Assembly: GCA_019671005.1 (NCBI GenBank)
Contig: CM033744.1
Coordinates: 41,170,022-41,234,021 of the forward strand
Reading direction: 5' to 3'
Length of the DNA stretch: 64,000 bases
Origin: Hibiscus mutabilis
Lineage: Eukaryota > Streptophyta > Magnoliopsida > Malvales > Malvaceae
The notes under the pieces: generated by a model
What the model saw: the letters and a program-made list of their open reading frames with translations, nothing else
Told to the model about the DNA's origin: nothing
The model's database searches: none
Program-made: the position numbers and the translations under genes
Shown here: positions 38,420 through 51,632 of the stretch, in pieces
Layout of the letters: every line of letters starts with the position of its first letter
Position numbering within the stretch: the stretch's first letter is position 1

Positions 38420-39634
38420 TGTAATCACTTATTTTTGATCGGTTTTAGTGTTATTAGTATTATTTTAATAGTAATATTATTAATATAAACTAAATAAAAA
38501 AATCAAAAAATATATAAGTAATATATATTTATAAAAAAGTAAAAAAAAGGGGAAATTTGCGTGGAGCCTAGAGCTCCACATCACCCAAACTATCCCCCCG
38601 CCCCTTGAAATTGCCTATAAGTAGGCAGGGGATTCACGAACAAAGGGGGAGGATCCGACCAAGGCTTGCCAAATAAGAGAGCATAGCTCTCGGGTAGCCA
38701 AGGACCGGGGGCAGTCCCCTCGGTCCTAACCGGTTCGATCAGGGTCCAATTTTAGGTCCGATCTAGTTAATATTTTTGGAGAGGTCGTGGTAGATCTCGA
38801 TGGGGTTCAGTCGGGGTTCGTTATTCGAGCTCCTAGTTAGGTATATTTTCTTCCCTTTTTATTTGTATTGTAAATTTTATGATTTAATGAAGTATTAGTT
38901 AATTTAAAATTGTGCTCTTTTTTAGTTTGTATGTTTAGGTTAGTATTTATTATGTTTTAAATTTATGTTTTATATTAATACTTTATTTATGTTAGATTTG
39001 TTTTTATGTGTTAGATTAATATTTATGAATGTTAGTATTTTATTTATGTTAGATTTGTTTTTATTTATAAGTTAGATTAATATTTATGTATGTATGTTTT
39101 AGATTAGTATTTGTTTATGTTTTAGATTTATGTTTTAGATTAATATTTTATTTATGTTAGATTTGTTTTTATTTATGAGTTAGATTAATATTTATGTATA
39201 TATGTTTTAGATTAGTATTTTATTTATGTTAGATTAGTATCTTATTATGTTAGTATTTATTTATATTTTATCGCATCATTTATTAGGTTGCATAACAGAT
39301 ATATAAATTGTCAATGCGGTGCCCTTTTATCCGAGCGTAAACGAGGCCAGTGTCAGGCGTAGTGATAGTGGTTGGGCGTTTACTCTCGGATAAGGGTTTT
39401 TTAAAAATTTACTCGCACTTATAACCAAATTTTAAATTAATCGTCACTTTAATCCGGAAAATCTAATATTAATAAAGCGGTAATTATTAAAGTACCAATT
39501 TTGTTCGGTGTGGGGGTGTTAATCCTTCCCCATCCGTAACCGACACCCGAACCCAACAGTTTTTGAATCTCTGGTTTTATGGTGTCCGGCCTACCCAAGT
39601 GGCCGGTGGCGACTCCAATTTCTAAATAAAATGC
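38420..39634 (+). repeat. LTR4, 3'-truncated at an array junction
   Basis: It matches the other LTRs from TGTAATCACT onward, with about 15 bp missing near 39277. It ends at ...AAATAAAATGC where the others continue with TTTTTTTAAAACC. Array sequence GGTAGTCTTCC follows. The bases GC at the junction fit both sides. Confidence 0.85.
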
Positions 39635-39772
39635 GGTAGTCTTCCCCATTGCAAAGAGAACAATGATTGGTCGATCATTAGGGAAACTGAATATAAGGTC
39701 GGTAACCTCTCTCATTCGCTCAGCTGAAGTCACTGTAGAACCATCGTATTTCATTAAACATGTCAATTTGGC
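39635..39772 (-). pseudogene. Aspartate kinase exon fragment, truncated by LTR4
   Basis: It holds the upstream 138 bp of the 153-bp fragment on the - strand, through the codons for MGKTT. The last codons and the GT are replaced by LTR4 sequence. Confidence 0.65.
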
Positions 39773-40423
39773 CTGGTGGTTAAGCCAGTAGCCATGGGTT
39801 TGACCCTTCTTGAAGATAGTTTTCAAAATTTTAAAAAATTTAAACCAATTGGAGTTTCTACGTGTCAGCGTTCAACTGGTTGGAAATAATTTAACAAAAA
39901 TATTTATTTAAAAATCATATATTTTTCTGAAAAAATCTTGATGAGGTGGCATTATGCCACTCAACCTTAACTTCCACATTGACATGCCACGTCATTATTC
40001 CAGTCTATGTGAACTTTCCTAGTCAGCGGTAACCGTTGATCGTTAGTCAAGTAACGTTTTCCATCCAACGAAGGGCTCTTTTGTTAAAAAGTGAAACATT
40101 GAGGGATAAAGTGCTCCAAGAAAAGAATAAAGGCTAAAGTGACTAATGTGTGAAATGTTAGGGGCATATTTTGGCACTATGCCAAGTCCCTTTACATTGA
40201 TATTCTCACTATATTGTAACAATAAATAAGACATCACTATGGAACATCATTAAAACTATTCAAAAAAAGGAACATCAATAAAATATTTTAAACTAATTAA
40301 TACAACTTTTATAGTAAAGACAATTTATAATGTATTTGTTGATAGCGTTATTCATCATCTTAATTATACAAGGGTATTATTATTTATATAAATCTTAAAT
40401 AGTGCTTCTAAATCATTTGTTAG

Positions 40424-40571
40424 AAGAGCAAGCACATTCGACCGATTGGTCAAGTTGGTCATCTTTGCTCCTTCATATTCTCTTAGGCCATGGATTCTAG
40501 ACCCACTAAGAGCACCCCCTTCCTTCCCCTCCCCTCTAGGTAAGATTAAGATTAGAATTAGGATATGTAAA
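40424..40571 (+). mobile_element. tRNA-derived SINE before copy 5
   Basis: Same insertion as in the other units, flanked by AAATCATTTGTTAG on both sides. Confidence 0.65.
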
Positions 40572-40849
40572 AAATCATTTGTTAGTCAAATCTTTTTACT
40601 TAATTCGCATAATTCAAGTTTCTGAACAAACTAAACGCAAATTTATCTAGACAAACCAGGTGGATACAAAATACATGGTGATCATAGAAATCAAAGGCTA
40701 GCCATAAGATTTACACAGATTTAAAAAATTATAATCGGTTTTATAGAAAATATTGGTTGGTTTTAATTTTCACAACCTCCCTATATATTTGAAATGGAAG
40801 AAAAGGAAAAACCATTCTACTTTCAAGCTAAAAATAAAATATAAAAGAC

Positions 40850-42332
40850 ATGGCAATAAAATTTAATGTTGTTTCTACGGTGTCTATAATATTACTTTTA
40901 CTCCTTTCAGCCATCGAAGCTCAAGCAGGTATTCTTGATGTCGTTGCTAAGTTTGGCGCAAAGGCTGACTTGAAAATAGATTTGAGTAAGGTAAGTGAAA
41001 TTGCAAATCACTTTAATACTCCAGCGGCGAGAACATGTGGAATTTATTTATTAATATATTTTGTTTTAGCCATTGTTGGATGCTTGGAAAGAAGCTTGTA
41101 GTTCAGCAACTCCATCAACAATTGTGATTCCTAAAGGGGTATATATGTTAAGTCAAGCAACACTAGAAGGTCCTTGCAAGGCTCCTATTGAGGTTCAAGT
41201 TCAGGGCACTATAAAAGCTCCAGCTGATCCTAAAGCTTTCAAGGAGCCTAAATGGATCGAATTTAACAAAATTGAAAATTTCAAAATGTTCGGCGGAGGA
41301 ATTTTTGATGGTCAGGGAACACAAGCTTATAGGAGACAAGGTTGTGATAAAAAAGACTTTTGCAGTATACTCCCCATTGTAAAGTTTCTTTCCTTTTGCT
41401 AGAATTTGATATTTTTCTATAGTTATAACTAATATATAGTTTTTTCTAACTATATTTTAACTCTGAAATTAAACAGAATTTAAGGTTTGATTTTTTGACA
41501 AACGCGTTGATACAAGATATAACTAGCAGAGATAGCAAACAATTCCACGTTAATATTTTGGGATGCAAAAAACATTACTCTCGAACGTTTCAACGTACGT
41601 GCACCTAAAGATAGTCTAAACACAGATGGTATTCACATGGGGAGATCAGATGGAGTTAATATTATTGACTCAGATATTAAAACCGGCGATGATTGTATTT
41701 CCATTGGGGATGGTTCCAAAAATGTGGACATCAAGGGAGTAACTTGTGGACCAGGACATGGCATCTGTATTGGCAGTCTAGGAAAGTTCGATAATGAAGA
41801 ACCAGTTGAAGGAATTAATGTATCAAAATGCACCATGAGTGATACTTCGAATGATGTTAGAATCAAGAGTTGGGCAGGTGAATTTCCTAGCACTGCATCA
41901 GATATGCATTTTGAGGATATCATCGTGAAGAATGTCAGTTGCCCTGTCATAGTTGACCATAAATATTGCCCATCGAATAAATGCAAAATGGATGTATGTA
42001 AACGCTAATCAAGATCCCAATAGAGTGGAAAGAGTTTATCAATCATCTAAATATTATTGTGTTCATGCAGACAGAATCAAAAGTTAAACTAAGCAACTTC
42101 AAATTCAAGAACATTCATGGCACGGCTGTGCTTCCAGAAGTTGTCCGAATCATTTGCAGAGGTACTTTTCCATGTGAAAATGTGGAGCTCGCCGACATTG
42201 ACATTACCTATAGTGGACCCGATGGACCTGCAGTATCTGAATGTAAAAATGTAAAACCCAAAATTACTGGCAAACAAAATCCGGCAGCATGTGCTGCCCC
42301 CCGTACCACCAAACCCTACCCCTACGGTTTAA
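40850..42332 (+). pseudogene. Exopolygalacturonase copy 5, frameshift in exon 3
   Basis: Exons lie at 40850-40990, 41070-41378, 41477-41993 and 42071-42332. Exons 1 and 2 are intact. Exon 3 has six A in GGATGCAAAAAAC (41567-41572) where intact copies have five, so the frame is lost before NTDG. Exon 4 has an extra C in the CCCCCC run near 42297. The downstream part still spells NTDG, DDC, GPGHG and RIK in the old frame. Copy 7 shares the exon 3 insertion and the exon 4 start ACAGAATC, so the exon 3 lesion came before the 7.37-kb duplication. Confidence 0.9.
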
Positions 42333-43310
42333 ATGGCTTGCAATGATCAAAGCGAATGTAACTCGTGCACATTTTTCATTTTACATAAATACATTTGCTT
42401 CATTTTAATTATATGTTATTAAAAACTTTTGCATAAAATTCAATTGTTTAAATATATACTTGAATAAAAAACATAACGTAGGCGATAATATTTTATGCAT
42501 TTCAACTTATTTGACTAGACGTTATATGCTACATGCACGTGGATGAAGAAAATTATTTTATTTAATATTTGTATTTAATGTAAAAACAAGTAATAATTAT
42601 TAAATCCGAGTAAAGAACATATTTCTTATCAAACTTTACCTATTCAAACTTTATATTGTATTGGTTTTAAAATCATAATAAAATATTGTTGTATGAAAGA
42701 TGTGTTATGGTAACACTAATTCCGAGTTTGAATTAAAATAAAAGAACAATTTTAGCTTGAAAATTTAATAAAATGTTTTGAAGATTAATCAAAAAAAAAC
42801 ATTCTGAGCATCGAGGTTAGAGTTTGATTTACACCATTTGTGTGCACAAATAATTAAAAATAAATTATGTTTTAAATATTTCAAAATTTATAAAGTCAAC
42901 TATTATTTTTAATTTAATGTCAAACCATTCGATTCGATTTATAATATATTTTTATCACCGTCGTCGAACCCAAAGGACAATTGCACCATATCCCCATCCC
43001 TACAATCACAAGTTTGCGGATCTCCTTCCCCACAAAAACCCTATTTAAGAATGAAAACGTTTCAAAAAGATTTACAACAATTCTACCTTTTCGAAGAAAC
43101 CAGTGACAATTGGGATTGCAGGATTGCTGAACCAATAATCATTTAAACTTTTTGAAACAGCTGGGTAAGTTGATTACAAATTATCCTTGCATTTATACTG
43201 CCTTTTCGCCAGCCTAATCATCAAACAAAAACCGACTTCTTAGACAACCCTTGTATTTCTACATTTCAAAAAAATGAATGGATAAGAAATGATAAAACAA
43301 GTAGGATTAC

Positions 43311-43463
43311 CAGAAAAGGCTTAGCGGTAGTCTTCCCCATTGCAAAGAGAACAATGATTGGTCGATCATTAGGGAAACTGAATATAAGGTCGGTAACCTC
43401 TCTCATTCGCTCAGCTGAAATCACTGTAGAACCATCGTATTTCATTAAACATGTCAGTTTGGC
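43311..43463 (-). pseudogene. Aspartate kinase exon fragment, unit 5
   Basis: Open 153-bp form with SAERMREV. VLSAMGKTT has become VLFAMGKTT and KFGG is KYDG. Confidence 0.7.
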
Positions 43464-44113
43464 CTGGTGGTTAAGCCAGTAGCCATGGGTTTGACCCTTC
43501 TTGAAGGTAGTTTTCAAAATTTTAAAAAATTTAAACCAATTGGAGTTTCTACGTGTCAGCGTTCAACTTGTTGGAAATAATTTAACAAAAATATTTATTT
43601 AAAAAACGTATATTTTTTTGAAAAATCTTGATGAGGTGGCATTATGCCACTCAACCTTAACTTCCACATTGACATGCCACGTCATTATTCCAGTCTATGT
43701 GAACTTTCCTAGTCAGCGGTAACCGTTGATCGTTAGTCAAGTAACGTTTTCCATCCAACGAAGGGCTCTTTTGTTAAAAAGTGAAACATTGAGGGATAAA
43801 GTGCTCCAAGAAAAGAATAAATGCTAAAGTGACTAATGTGTGAAATGTTAGGGGCATATTTTGGCATTATGCCAAGTCCCTTTACATTGATATTCTCACT
43901 ATATTGTAACAATAAATAAGACATCACTATGGAACATCATTAAAACTATTCAAAAAAAGGAACATCAATAAAATATTTTAAACTAATCAATACAACTTTT
44001 ATAGTAAAGACAATTTATAATGTATTTGTTGATAGCGTTATTCATCATCTTAATTATACAAGGTTATTTTTATTTATATAAATCTTAAATAGTGCTTCTA
44101 AATCATTTGTTAG

Positions 44114-44261
44114 AAGAGCAAGCACATTCGACCGATTGGTCAAGTTGGTCATCTTTGTTCCTTCATATTCTCTTTGGCCATGGATTCTAGACCCACTAGG
44201 AGCACCCCCTTCCTTCCCCTCCCCTCTAGGTAAGATTAAGATTAGAATTAGGATATGTAAA
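44114..44261 (+). mobile_element. tRNA-derived SINE before copy 6
   Basis: Same insertion as in the other units, with both target duplications intact. Confidence 0.65.
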
Positions 44262-44538
44262 AAATCATTTGTTAGTCAAATCTTTTTACTTAATTCGCAT
44301 AATTCAAGTTTCTGAACAAACTAAACGCAAATTTATCTAGACAAACCAGGTGGATATAAAATACATGGTGATCATAGAAATCAAAGGCTAGCCATAAGAT
44401 TTACACAGATTTAAAAAATTATAATCGGTTTTATAGAAAATATTGTTTGGTTGTAATTTTCACAACCTCCTATATATTTGAAATGGAAGAAAAGGAAAAA
44501 CCATTCTACTTTCAAGCTAAAAATAAAATATAAAAGAC

Positions 44539-46014
44539 ATGGCAATAAAATTTAATGTTGTTTCTCTGATTGTCTATAATATTACTTTTACTCCTTTCAC
44601 CATCGAAGCTCAAGCGGATATTCTTGATGTCGTTGCTAAGTTTGGCGCAAAGGCTGACTTGAAAATAGATTTGAGTAAGGTAAGTGAAATTGCAAATCAC
44701 TTTAATACTCCAACCATGAAAACATGTGGAATTTATTTATTAATATATTTTGTTTTAGCCATTGTTGGATGCTTGGAAAGAAGCTTGTAGTTCAAAGAAC
44801 TCCATCAACAATTGTGATTCCTAAAGGGTATATTTGTTAAGTCAAGCAACACTAGAAGGTCCTTGCAAGGCTCTATTGAGGTTCAAGTTCAGGGGAACTA
44901 TAAAAGCTCCAGCTGATCCTAAAGCTTTCAAGGAGCCTAAATGGATCGAATTTAACAAAATTGAAAATTTCAAAATGTCCGGAGGAATTTTTGATGGTCG
45001 GGAACACAAGCTTATAGGAGACAAGGTTGTGATAAAAAGACTTTTTTGGAAGATACTCCCCATTGTAAAGTTTCTTTCCTTTTTGCTAGAATTTGATATT
45101 TTTCTATAGTTATAACTAATATATAGTTTTTTCACTCTACTTTAACTCAAATTAAAATGCGAATTTAAGGTTTGATTTTTTGACAAACGCGTTGATACAA
45201 GATATAACTAGCAGAGATAGCAAACAGTTCCACGTTAATCTTTTGGGATGCAAAAACATTACTCTCGAACGTTTCAACGTACGTGCACCTAAAGATAGTC
45301 CAAACACAGATGGTATTCACATGGGGAGATCAGATGGAGTTAATATTATTGACTCGGATATTAAAACCGGCGATGATTGTATTTCCATTGGGGATGGTTC
45401 CAAAAATGTGGACATCAAGGGAGTAACTTGTGGACCAGGACATGGCATCAGTATTGGCAGTCTAGGAAAGTTCGATAATGAAGAACCAGTTGAAGGAATT
45501 AAAGTATCAAAATGCACCATGAGTGATACTTCGAATGGTGTTAGAATCAAGAGTTGGGCAGGTGAATTTCTGGCACAAAGATCGATATGCATTTTGAGGA
45601 TATCACCGTGAAGAATGTCAGTTGCCCTGTCATAGTTGACCAGAAATATTGCCCATCGAATAAATGCAAAATAGATGTATGTAAACGCTTATCAAGATCC
45701 CAATAGAGTGGAAAGAGTTTATCAATCATCTAAATATTATTGTGTTCATGCAGGCAGAATCAAAAGTTAAACTAAGCAACTTCAGCTTCAAGAACATTCA
45801 TGGCACGGCTGCGCTTCCAGAAGTTGTCCGAATCATTTGCAGTGGTACTTTTCCATGTGAAAATGTGGAGCTCGCCGACATTGACATTACCTATAGTGGA
45901 CCCGATGGACCTGCAGTATCTGAATGTAAAAATGTAAAACCCAAAATTACTGGCAAACAAAATCCGGCTGCATGTGCTGCCCCCGTACCACCAAACCCTA
46001 CCCCTACGGTTTAA
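44539..46014 (+). pseudogene. Exopolygalacturonase copy 6, many small indels
   Basis: Exons lie at about 44539-44679, 44759-45064, 45162-45676 and 45754-46014. In exon 1 an added base near 44567 and a lost base near 44601 scramble the hydrophobic core of the signal peptide while restoring the frame for DILDVVAKFG. Exon 2 carries several indels and a TAA at 44822-44824. The AG before exon 3 is gone (AAAATGCG in place of AAACAG). Exon 3 is disrupted near 45570. Exon 4 is intact. The density of indels at CAG/CTG words is unlike the rest of the array and may reflect consensus error. Confidence 0.85.
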
Positions 46015-47000
46015 ATGGCTTGCAATGATCAAAGCGAATGTAACTCATGCACAATTTTCATTTTACATAAATGCATTTGCTTCATTTTAATTATATGTTA
46101 TTAAAAAACTTTTGCATAAAATTCAATTGTTTAAATATATACTTGAATAAAAAACATAACGTAGGCGATAATATTTTATGCATTTCGACTTATTTGACTG
46201 GACGTTATATGCGGCGCACGTGGATGATGAAAATTATTTTATTTAATATTTGTATTTAATGTAAAAACAAGTAATAATTATTAAATTTGAGTAAAGAACA
46301 TATTTCTTATCAAACTTTACCTATTCAAACTTTATATTGTATTGGTTTTAAAATCATAATAAAATATTGTTGTATGAAAGATGTGTTATGGTAACACTAA
46401 TTCCGAGTTTGAATTAAAATAAAAGAACAATTTTAGCTTGAAAATTTAATAAAATGTTTTGAAGATTAACTGGAAAAAAAAACATTCTGAGCATCGAGGT
46501 TAGAGTTTGATTTACTCCATTTGTGTAGACAAATAATTAAAAATAAATTATGTTTTAAATATTTCAAAATTTATTAACTCAACTATTGTTTTTAATTTAA
46601 TGTCAAACCAATCGATTCATTTATAATATTTTTATCACCATCGTCGAACCGGTGACAATTGCACCATATCCCCATCCCTACAATCATAAGTTTACAGATC
46701 TCCATCCCCACAAAAAAACCTATTTAAGAATGAAAACGTTTCAAAAAGACTTACAACAATTCTACCTTTTCGAAGAAACCAGTGACAATTGGGATTGCAG
46801 GATCACTGAACCAATAATCATTTAAACCAGTGACAATTCTACCTTTTCGAAGAAACCAGTGACAATTGGGATTGCGGGATCATCGAACCAATAATCATTT
46901 ATACTACATTTTCCAGCCTAATCATCAAACAAAAACCTACTTCTTAGACAACCCTTGTATTTCTACATTTCAAAAAAATGATAAAAACAAGTGGGATTAC

Positions 47001-47153
47001 CAGAAAAGGCTTAGCGGTAGTCTTCCCCATTGCAAAGAGAACAATGATTGGTCGATCATTAGGGAAACTGAATATAAGGTCGGTAACCTCTCTCATTCGC
47101 TCAGCTGAAGTCACTGTAGAACCATCGTATTTCATTAAACATGTCAATATGGC
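47001..47153 (-). pseudogene. Aspartate kinase exon fragment, unit 6
   Basis: Open 153-bp form with SAERMREV and VLFAMGKTT. One further change alters the first codons (AILTC for AKLTC). Confidence 0.7.
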
Positions 47154-47800
47154 CTGGTGGTTAAGCCAGTAGCCATGGGTTTGACCCTTCTTGAAGATAG
47201 TTTTCAAAATTTTAAAAAATTTAAACCAATTGGAGTTTCTACATGTCAGCGTTCAACTGGTTGGAAATAATTTAATAAAAATATTTATTTAAAAAACGTA
47301 TATTTTTTTGAAAAATCTTGATGAGGTGGTATTATGCCACTCAACCTTAACTTCCACATTGACATGCCACGTCATTATTCCAGTCTATGTGAACTTTCCT
47401 AGTCAGCGGTAACCGTTGATCGTTAGTCAAGTAACGTTTTCCATCCAACGAAGGGCTCTTTTGTTAAGAAGTGAAACATTGAGGGATAAAGTGCTCCAAG
47501 AAAAGAATAAAGGCTAAAGTGACTAATGTGTGAAATGTTAGGGGCATATTTTGGCATGCCAAGTCCCTTTACATTGATATTCTCACTATATTGTAACAAT
47601 AAATAAGACATCACTATAGAACATCATTAAAACTATTCAAAAAAAGGAACATCAATAAAATATTTTAAACTAATTAATACAACTTTTATAGTAAAGACAA
47701 TTTATAATGTATTTGTTGATAGCGTTATTCATCATCTTAATTATACAAGGGTATTATTATTTATATAAATCTTAAATAGTGCTTCTAAATCATTTGTTAG

Positions 47801-47948
47801 AAGAGCAAGCACATTCGACCGATTGGTCATGTTGGTCATCTTTGTTCCTTCATATTCTCTTAGGCCATGGATTCTAGACCCACTAAGAGCACCCCTTCCT
47901 TCCCCTCCCCTCTAGGTAAGATTAAGATTAGAATTAGGATATGTAAAA
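47801..47948 (+). mobile_element. tRNA-derived SINE before copy 7
   Basis: Same insertion as in the other units, with both target duplications intact. Confidence 0.65.
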
Positions 47949-48223
47949 AAATCATTTGTTAGTCAAATCTTTTTACTTAATTCGCATAATTCAAGTTTCA
48001 AACAAACTAAACGCAAATTTATCTAGACAAACCAGGTGGATATAAAATACATGGTGATCATAGAAATCAAAGGCTAGCCATAAGATTTACAGATTTAAAA
48101 AATTATAATCGGTTTTATAGAAAATATTGGTTGGTTTTAATTTTCACAACCTCCCTATATATTTGAAATGGAAGAAAAGGAAAAACCATTCTACTTTCAA
48201 GCTAAAAATAAAATATAAAAGAC

Positions 48224-49704
48224 ATGGCAATAAAATTTAATGTTGTTTCTACGGTGTCTATAATATTACTTTTACTCCTTTCAGCCATCGAAGCTCAAGC
48301 AGATATTCTTGATGTCGTTGCTAAGTTTGGCGCAAAGGCTGACTTGAAAATAGATTTGAGTAAGGTAAGTGAAATTGCAAATCACTTTAATACTCCAACC
48401 GCGAAAACATGTGGAATTTATTTATTAATATATTTTGTTTTAGCCATTGTTGGATGCTTGGAAAGAAGCTTGTAGTTCAGCAACTCCATCAACAATTGTG
48501 ATTCCTAAAGGGGTATATTTGTTAAGTCAAGCAACACTAGAAGGTCCTTGCAAGGCTCCTATTGAGGTTCAAGTTCAGGGAACTATAAAAGCTCCAGCTG
48601 ATCCTAAAGCTTTCAAGGAGCCTAAATGGATCGAATTTAACAAAATTGAAAATTTCAAAATGTCCGGCGGAGGAATTTTTGATGGTCAGGGAACACAAGC
48701 TTATAGGAGACAAGGTTGTGATAAAAAAGACTTTTGCAGTATACTCCCCATTGTAAAGTTTCTTTCCTTTTGCTAGAATTTGATATTTTTCTATAGTTAT
48801 AACTAATATATAGTTTTTTCTAACTATATTTTAACTCTGAAATTAAACAGAATTTAAGGTTTGATTTTTTGACAAACGCGTTGATACAAGATATAACTAG
48901 CAGAGATAGCAAACAATTCCACGTTAATATTTTGGGATGCAAAAAACATTACTCTCGAACGTTTCAACGTACGTGCACCTAAAGATAGTCCAAACACAGA
49001 TGGTATTCACATGGGGAGATCAGATGGAGTTAATATTATTGACTCAGATATTAAAACCGGTGATGATTGTATTTCTATTGGGGATGGTTCCAAAAATGTG
49101 GACATCAAGGGAGTAACTTGTGGACCAGGACATGGCATCAGATATTGGCGCCTAGGAAAGTTCGATAATGAAGAACCAGTTGAAGGAATTAATGTATCAA
49201 AATGCACCATGAGTGATACTTGAATGATGTTAGAATCAAGAGTTGGGCGGTGAATTTCTAGCACCGCATCGAGATATGCATTTTGAGGATATCATCGTGA
49301 AGAATGTCGATTGCCTCTGTCATAGTTGACCATAAATATTGCCCATCGAATAAATGCAAAATGGATGTATGTAAACGCTAATCAAGATCCCAATAGAGTG
49401 GAAAGAGTTTATCAATCATCTAAATATTATTGTGTTCATGCAGACAGAATCAAAAGTTAAACTAAGCAACTTCAAATTCAAGAACATTCATGGCACGGCT
49501 GTGCTTCCAGAAGTTGTCCGAATCATTTGCAGAGGTACTTTTCCATGTGAAAATGTGGAGCTCGCCGACATTGACATTACCTATAGTGGACCCGATGGAC
49601 CTGCAGTATCTGAATGTAAAAATGTAAAACCCAAAATTACTGGCAAACAAAATCCGGCAGCATGTGCTGCCCCCGTACCACCAAACCCTACCCCTACGGT
49701 TTAA
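48224..49704 (+). pseudogene. Exopolygalacturonase copy 7, frameshifts in exon 3
   Basis: Exons lie at 48224-48364, 48444-48752, 48851-49366 and 49444-49704. Exons 1, 2 and 4 are open. Exon 3 has the six-A insertion (48951-48956) also seen in copy 5. It then has a cluster of changes absent from copy 5: GGCATCAGATATTGGCGCC, a lost C in ACTTGAATG, GGGCGGTG for GGGCAGGTG, and altered bases near 49260 and 49310. The first lesion looks inherited. The later cluster lies at CAG/CTG words and is suspect. Confidence 0.88.
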
Positions 49705-50681
49705 ATGGCTTGCAATGATCAAAGCGAATGTAACTCGTGCACATTTTTCATTTTACATAAATACATTTGCTTCATTTTAATTATATGTTATTAAAAACTT
49801 TTGCATAAAATTCAATTGTTTAAATATATACTTGAATAAAAAACATAACGTAGGCGATAATATTTTATGCATTTCAACTTATTTGACTAGACGTTATATG
49901 CGGCGCACGTGGATGAAGAAAATTATTTTATTTAATATTTGTATTTAATGTAAAAACAAGTAATAATTATTAAATCCGAGTAAAGAACATATTTCTTATC
50001 AAACTTTACCTATTCAAACTTTATATTGTATTGGTTTTAAAATCATAATAAAATATTGTTGTATGAAAGATGTGTTATGGTAACACTAATTCCGAGTTTG
50101 AATTAAAATAAAAGAACAATTTTAGCTTGAAAATTTAATAAAATGTTTTGAAGATTAACTGAAAAAAAAAACATTCTGAGCATCGAGGTTAGAGTTTGAT
50201 TTACACCATTTGTGTGCACAAATAATTAAAAATAAATTATGTTTTAAATATTTCAAAATTTATAAAGTCAACTATTATTTTTAATTTAATGTCAAACCAT
50301 TCAGTTCAGTTTATAATATATTTTTATCACCGTCGTCGAACCAGTGACAATTGCACCATATCCCCATCCCTACAATCACAAGTTTGCCAGATCTCCTTCC
50401 CCACAAAAACCCTATTTAAGAATGAAAACGTTTCAAAAAGATTTACAACAATTCTACCTTTTCGAAGAAACCAGTGACAATTGGGATTGCAGGATTGCTG
50501 AACCAATAATCATTTAAACTTTTTGAAACAGCTGGGTAAGTTGATTACAAATTATCCTTGCATTTATACTGCCTTTTCGCCAGCCTAATCATCAAACAAA
50601 AACCGACTTCTTAGACAACCCTTGTATTTCTACATTTCAAAAAAATGAATGGATAAGAAATGATAAAACAAGTAGGATTAC

Positions 50682-50834
50682 CAGAAAAGGCTTAGCGGTA
50701 GTCTTCCCCATTGCAAAGAGAACAATGATTGGTCGATCATTAGGGAAACTGAATATAAGGTCGGTAACCTCTCTCATTCGCCAAATTTGAAATCACAGAG
50801 AACCATCGTATTTCATTAAACATGTCGGTTTGGC
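50682..50834 (-). pseudogene. Aspartate kinase exon fragment, unit 7
   Basis: Same fragment with clustered indels around 50780-50835 that break the SAERMREV segment. The unit 5 counterpart is clean there. Confidence 0.6.
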
Positions 50835-51484
50835 ACTGGTGGTTAAGCCAGTAGCCATGGGTTTGACCCTTCTTGAAGGTAGTTTTCAAAATTTTAAAAA
50901 ATTTAAACCAATTGGAGTTTCTACGTGTCATTGTTCAACTTGTTGGAAATAATTTAACAAAAATATTTATTTAAAAACGTATATTTTTTGAAAAATCTTG
51001 ATGAGGTGGCATTATGCCACTCAACCTTAACTTCCACATTGACATGCCACGTCATTATTCCAGTCTATGTGAACTTTCCTAGTCAGCGGTAACCGTTGAT
51101 CGTTAGTCAAGTAACGTTTTCCATCCAACGAAGGGCTCTTTTGTTAAAAAGTGAAACATTGAGGGATAAAGTGCTCCAAGAAAAGAATAAATGCTAAAGT
51201 GACTAATGTGTGAAATGTTAGGGGCATATTTTGGCATTATGCCAAGTCCCTTTACATTGATATTCTCACTATATTGTAACAATAAATAAGACATCACTAT
51301 GGAACATCATTAAAACTATTCAAAAAAAAGAAACATCAATAAAATATTTTAAACTAATCAATACAACTTTTATAGTAAAGACAATTTATAATGTATTTGT
51401 TGATAGCGTTATTCATCATCTTAATTATACAAGGTTATTTTTATTTATATAAATCTTAAATAGTGCTTCTAAATCATTTGTTAG

Positions 51485-51632
51485 AAGAGCAAGCACATTC
51501 GACCGATTGGTCAAGTTGGTCATCTTTGTTCCTTCATATTCTCTTTGGCCATGGATTCTAGACCCACTAGGAGCACCCCCTTCCTTCCCCTCCCCTCTAG
51601 GTAAGATTAAGATTAGAATTAGGATATGTAAA
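51485..51632 (+). mobile_element. tRNA-derived SINE before copy 8
   Basis: Same insertion as in the other units, with both target duplications intact. Confidence 0.65.

Larger units (their letters stand above)
31889..39634 (+). mobile_element. LARD-like LTR element, third segment (LTR3-internal-LTR4)
   Basis: It is nearly identical to 21581-28933 at a constant offset of about 10310 bp. LTR3 lacks its first 65 or so bases, LTR4 lacks its end. The internal region repeats all landmarks of the first segment, including the 213-bp duplication (34760-35145), the hairpin array and the TATATAGG cluster. It has no coding capacity. Confidence 0.85.
39635..40849. other. Partial spacer between the LARD-like block and copy 5
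   Basis: It resumes inside the kinase fragment rather than at the left breakpoint, so 375-377 bp of unit sequence (21141-21515) occur again at 39635-40011. Its base differences match units 5 to 8 better than unit 4. It includes a SINE and the promoter of copy 5. Confidence 0.75.
42333..44538. other. Spacer of unit 5
   Basis: Standard layout: 3' flank, kinase fragment at 43311, SINE at 44114, promoter of copy 6. It shares its particular variants (GTGTGCACAAATAA, TTTTCGCCAGCC) with unit 7. Confidence 0.7.
46015..48223. other. Spacer of unit 6
   Basis: Standard layout. The 3' flank has a local tandem duplication of about 75 bp (46770-46900, CAGTGACAATT words) that is shared with unit 8. Confidence 0.7.
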
